Of a DNA stretch of 64,000 bases, positions 61,779 to 64,000 are shown in pieces. The position numbers and the translations under genes are program-made. The DNA is from Pyrocephalus nanus (lineage: Eukaryota; Chordata; Aves; Passeriformes; Tyrannidae), in contig CM076260.1 in assembly GCA_038380795.1 (NCBI GenBank), positions 74,003,843 to 74,067,842 of the forward strand. The letters are read 5' to 3'. The notes under the pieces were generated by a model. It saw only the letters and a program-made list of their open reading frames with translations, ran no database searches and was not told where the DNA came from. The first letter of the stretch is position 1; each line of letters opens with the position of its first letter.

Positions 61779-63295
61779 GGTGATTTTTTTCTAGAGCACT
61801 TAAATTTTGTGTGAAATAAAAAAAAAAATTCACTCTTAGGAACTTACATCCATCATGAACCAGCAGCAATTTTAGCACTCCTGGAAAATCTTACGTACAG
61901 TGGGCTTACTTCAGTATGACCTTAGCAGCTTCAGCTGCTGGCCCATCCAGTATCTGAAGCAGGGCAGCTGAGGAAGCCTCTTGATTACAGCAGCACCCGT
62001 ATGCACAAAATTATCCCAGCACAAAGGATGGCCTGAACTGCTTTAGCCCTGTCCAGATGCCAGAAAAGCAACACCCCACAGGTAGCAGAGGAATTTTTCT
62101 GCCAGGACTTGGCAATGGCAGGTTCTGGCCTCCCAGCTAGCACAGCCTCCTTTCCTGCTAAGTTAGTGTGCAAAGATGGGGAGACTCGGTCCTCAGCCAG
62201 TACACCCCGATTTCATGCTGTCCAGCGCAGAAAGCCCATGGAAGTGGTTCTTTGAAGGCACCAGCAACAGCAGTGGTGATTCAACACCAGGTACTTACCA
62301 GAAAAGAGCCTGCTGGCAAGCTGGGCTGTCAGGCAGGGTCACTGTGCTGCAGGTAGAACAAGGTGAACCAGCCTCTTGGCAGTCCCCAGGATCACAGTTA
62401 AAAAAGCAGAATAGAAGCCAAGGCTTTGCTTCAGTGAGGAACCAATCATGGGAAACGGAAACAATCTCCTTCCTATAGTTTGTGCAGGTTGTGCGCATTC
62501 TGATGGTTGAAAACGCATCTGCCTCACAACCCAAGAGACAGGCAGCATGGGAGGGCAACCTGGTATGCCACCCCAGACAGCATGTTTGCTCCTCTCAGCT
62601 CCCAGAAAACCAAACACAATGGGGAAAGTTTACAAATCTTTGTCCAGAGCAAAGCTCCTTCTCCAGAGCAGTTTCAGAGCAGGACACTGGCTCTGCAGGA
62701 ACGCTTGGGGAGTCTGGATGCTGCTCCCCACTCAGCTAACATAGTGGCACTGAAGTGCAGCAGGCCTCTCTGCCATGGCCACCCAGGTCCTGGGCATGAA
62801 AAGCCTCAAACCTCACACGCCTTGGCCCTGGCATGAGGGACAGGATCCAGGAAGGAGTGACAAGACCCTTGGTGCCAAGAGGGAATGGGCTCCGCTCTTC
62901 CAAAATGCCCCCTGGCTCCCTCAGGACATGTGTGGCACAATGTGCAGCAGGTAAAAGACCACATCACCAGTCTTGGTGTTCCCCCAGCTGTGCTCCTCCT
63001 GCTGCTCACCCCACTTTCAGGGGCCAGGCACAATGAGCCTGCCCATGCCTCAAAGGGCGACAGCAAGATGCTACTGTGTTGGCAGGGAGACAGTCATACC
63101 ATTTCCACCAAGCCCAGCCCCCTGGGGATGGGCAGAGCAAGGAAAAGGCTGTATTTTTTGAGCAGAGGCCTTTTGATGGGGCACTGGGAGCACAGTCCTA
63201 GGTTGGCAGTGCAGTTGCCTCCTTCCTGCTGGGTATCAGCACAGTGCATGTCCAGGGACTGCCCTCCAGCCTCCTTGAGCAGGCAGCAGAGGCAG

Positions 63296-64000
63296 ACACG
63301 TACACAGGTCAGAATTTATTTTCAAATACCTCATTTATATCATTCTCACATGAAATATTTCTTTTGGAATATAGCCTACACTTAGAAAACAGAAGAGAGT
63401 TTTTTTTATAAGGCACATCAGATTATAAACTACATAGAGACATCTCCCCCTCATTTGCGCTCATAAAATACTGGTAATTTTAAAAGTAATATTTCTAAAA
63501 CCTAGACCCTGTGTAGCCCCGTGTAGAGAAGTATTCATAAAGTTATTAGACCTCAGTTTACACACACCTAGTAAAGGGCTATAACAAGTTGTATATAAAT
63601 CACATCTTCAGAAACAGTCACAGCTGGCTATATTTAAAAGTAATGCTACTACAGACTATGAAACAGGCTGCTTATAAAATATAACCCACTGCTTCCAGTA
63701 TGGCATGATACCAAGCACTATAATCTGCAGAAGAAATTCTGTTATTTTTGCAAATGGAAGCTGCTCAGATTCAAGCCTGTCTGCTCCCCAAAACCACATT
63801 TTTGATCGACCGAGACTGTTTTTTACAGACACGCAAAGCACCCAAGAGAAATCTGGCTGGTTTTCTCCAAGATGTTGGTATGACTGCATATCTGAAATCC
63901 TGTCAAAGCATTTAAGTAAGAAATACAAAGCCTCAGATGTTAGCTTCGTGACCAGTAAACACTAAACCATTACCAACCAGATGAAACCAACTTAAATGCA
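63296..64000 (-). other. Putative 3' UTR end of a gene lying to the right
   Basis: Read on the minus strand this 700-base segment is AT-rich, free of transposons and microsatellites, and ends in a plausible polyadenylation context: AATAAA (63320-63315), about 15 bases to a likely cleavage zone, then GU-rich CTGTGTACGTGTCTG. It includes GTGCCTTA (63416-63409), an 8-mer complement of the miR-124 seed. A frame of 90 codons (63928-63656, ending GTTTCATAG) crosses it, but its product resembles nothing I know. I cannot name the gene. The alternative is AT-rich intergenic DNA with a chance AATAAA. Confidence 0.4.
63315..63320 (-). terminator. Candidate polyadenylation signal AATAAA
   Basis: AATAAA on the minus strand. 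GU/U-rich sequence (CTGTGTACGTGTCTGCCTCTG) lies 10-30 bases downstream, the arrangement expected of a functional metazoan poly(A) site. Among the many AATAAA strings in the window, this and the one at 50560 have the best downstream context. Confidence 0.4.

Larger units (their letters stand above)
59666..63290. other. Non-coding unique DNA
   Basis: Contains a 16-bp perfect palindrome (60203-60218), an A-rich tract (61760-61778) and AT-rich unique stretches at 60590-60840 and 61080-61260 with homeodomain-like cores. From about 61900 to 63290 the sequence is GC-richer and carries many overlapping short frames, none with a domain. Confidence 0.5.

Noticed and set aside
61738..61788. Direct repeats around poly-A suggesting a target-site duplication
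   Set aside because: Only about 25 bases lie between the repeats, mostly A; slippage or local duplication is simpler.

Overview
The window reads as vertebrate, and most likely bird, intergenic DNA. The main reason is the transposon content. Five truncated 3' ends match chicken-repeat 1 (CR1) LINEs, the dominant avian retroposon, and three of them still show traces of the short direct repeat (TTCTATGA-like) in which CR1 elements end. There are no young poly(A) SINEs such as those of mammals. A thin layer of ancient MIR-like SINE relics, which predate the amniote radiation, is also present. I saw no prokaryotic or organellar features.

No protein-coding gene can be supported. The window is full of short open frames (60-170 codons) on both strands, overlapping each other. 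None has a recognisable domain, and the three longest lie inside a pyrimidine microsatellite. The only gene-like signal I would defend is at the right edge. From about 64000 down to 63296 the minus strand looks like the end of a 3' untranslated region: AT-rich, with AATAAA at 63315-63320, GU-rich sequence just downstream of it, and an 8-mer match to the miR-124 seed. The gene body would lie to the right of the window.

Layout. 1-6.7 kb: unique DNA with one MIR relic. 6.7-17.4 kb: an old CR1 fragment, an A/C-only tract, a degenerate GGATAT-type tandem tract and a well preserved CR1 3' end. 17.4-35 kb: mostly unique DNA with one CR1 in minus orientation, an (AT)n microsatellite, a 20-bp perfect palindrome and two stretches rich in homeodomain, FOX and HNF1-type sites. 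35-49 kb: (AAT)n and (AC)n microsatellites, three MIR relics, a CR1 fragment and small tandem duplications. 49.47-49.95 kb: a 474-bp nearly pure pyrimidine tract with 37 uninterrupted TTTC units, the most striking structure here. 50-64 kb: unique DNA with two candidate conserved elements (52.9-53.4 and 55.0-55.6 kb), a CR1 fragment and the putative 3' UTR.

My reading is a gene-poor interval beside one gene whose 3' end enters from the right, possibly carrying distal regulatory elements. The regulatory calls rest on motif content only. Alignment to other bird genomes and RNA-seq would decide them.
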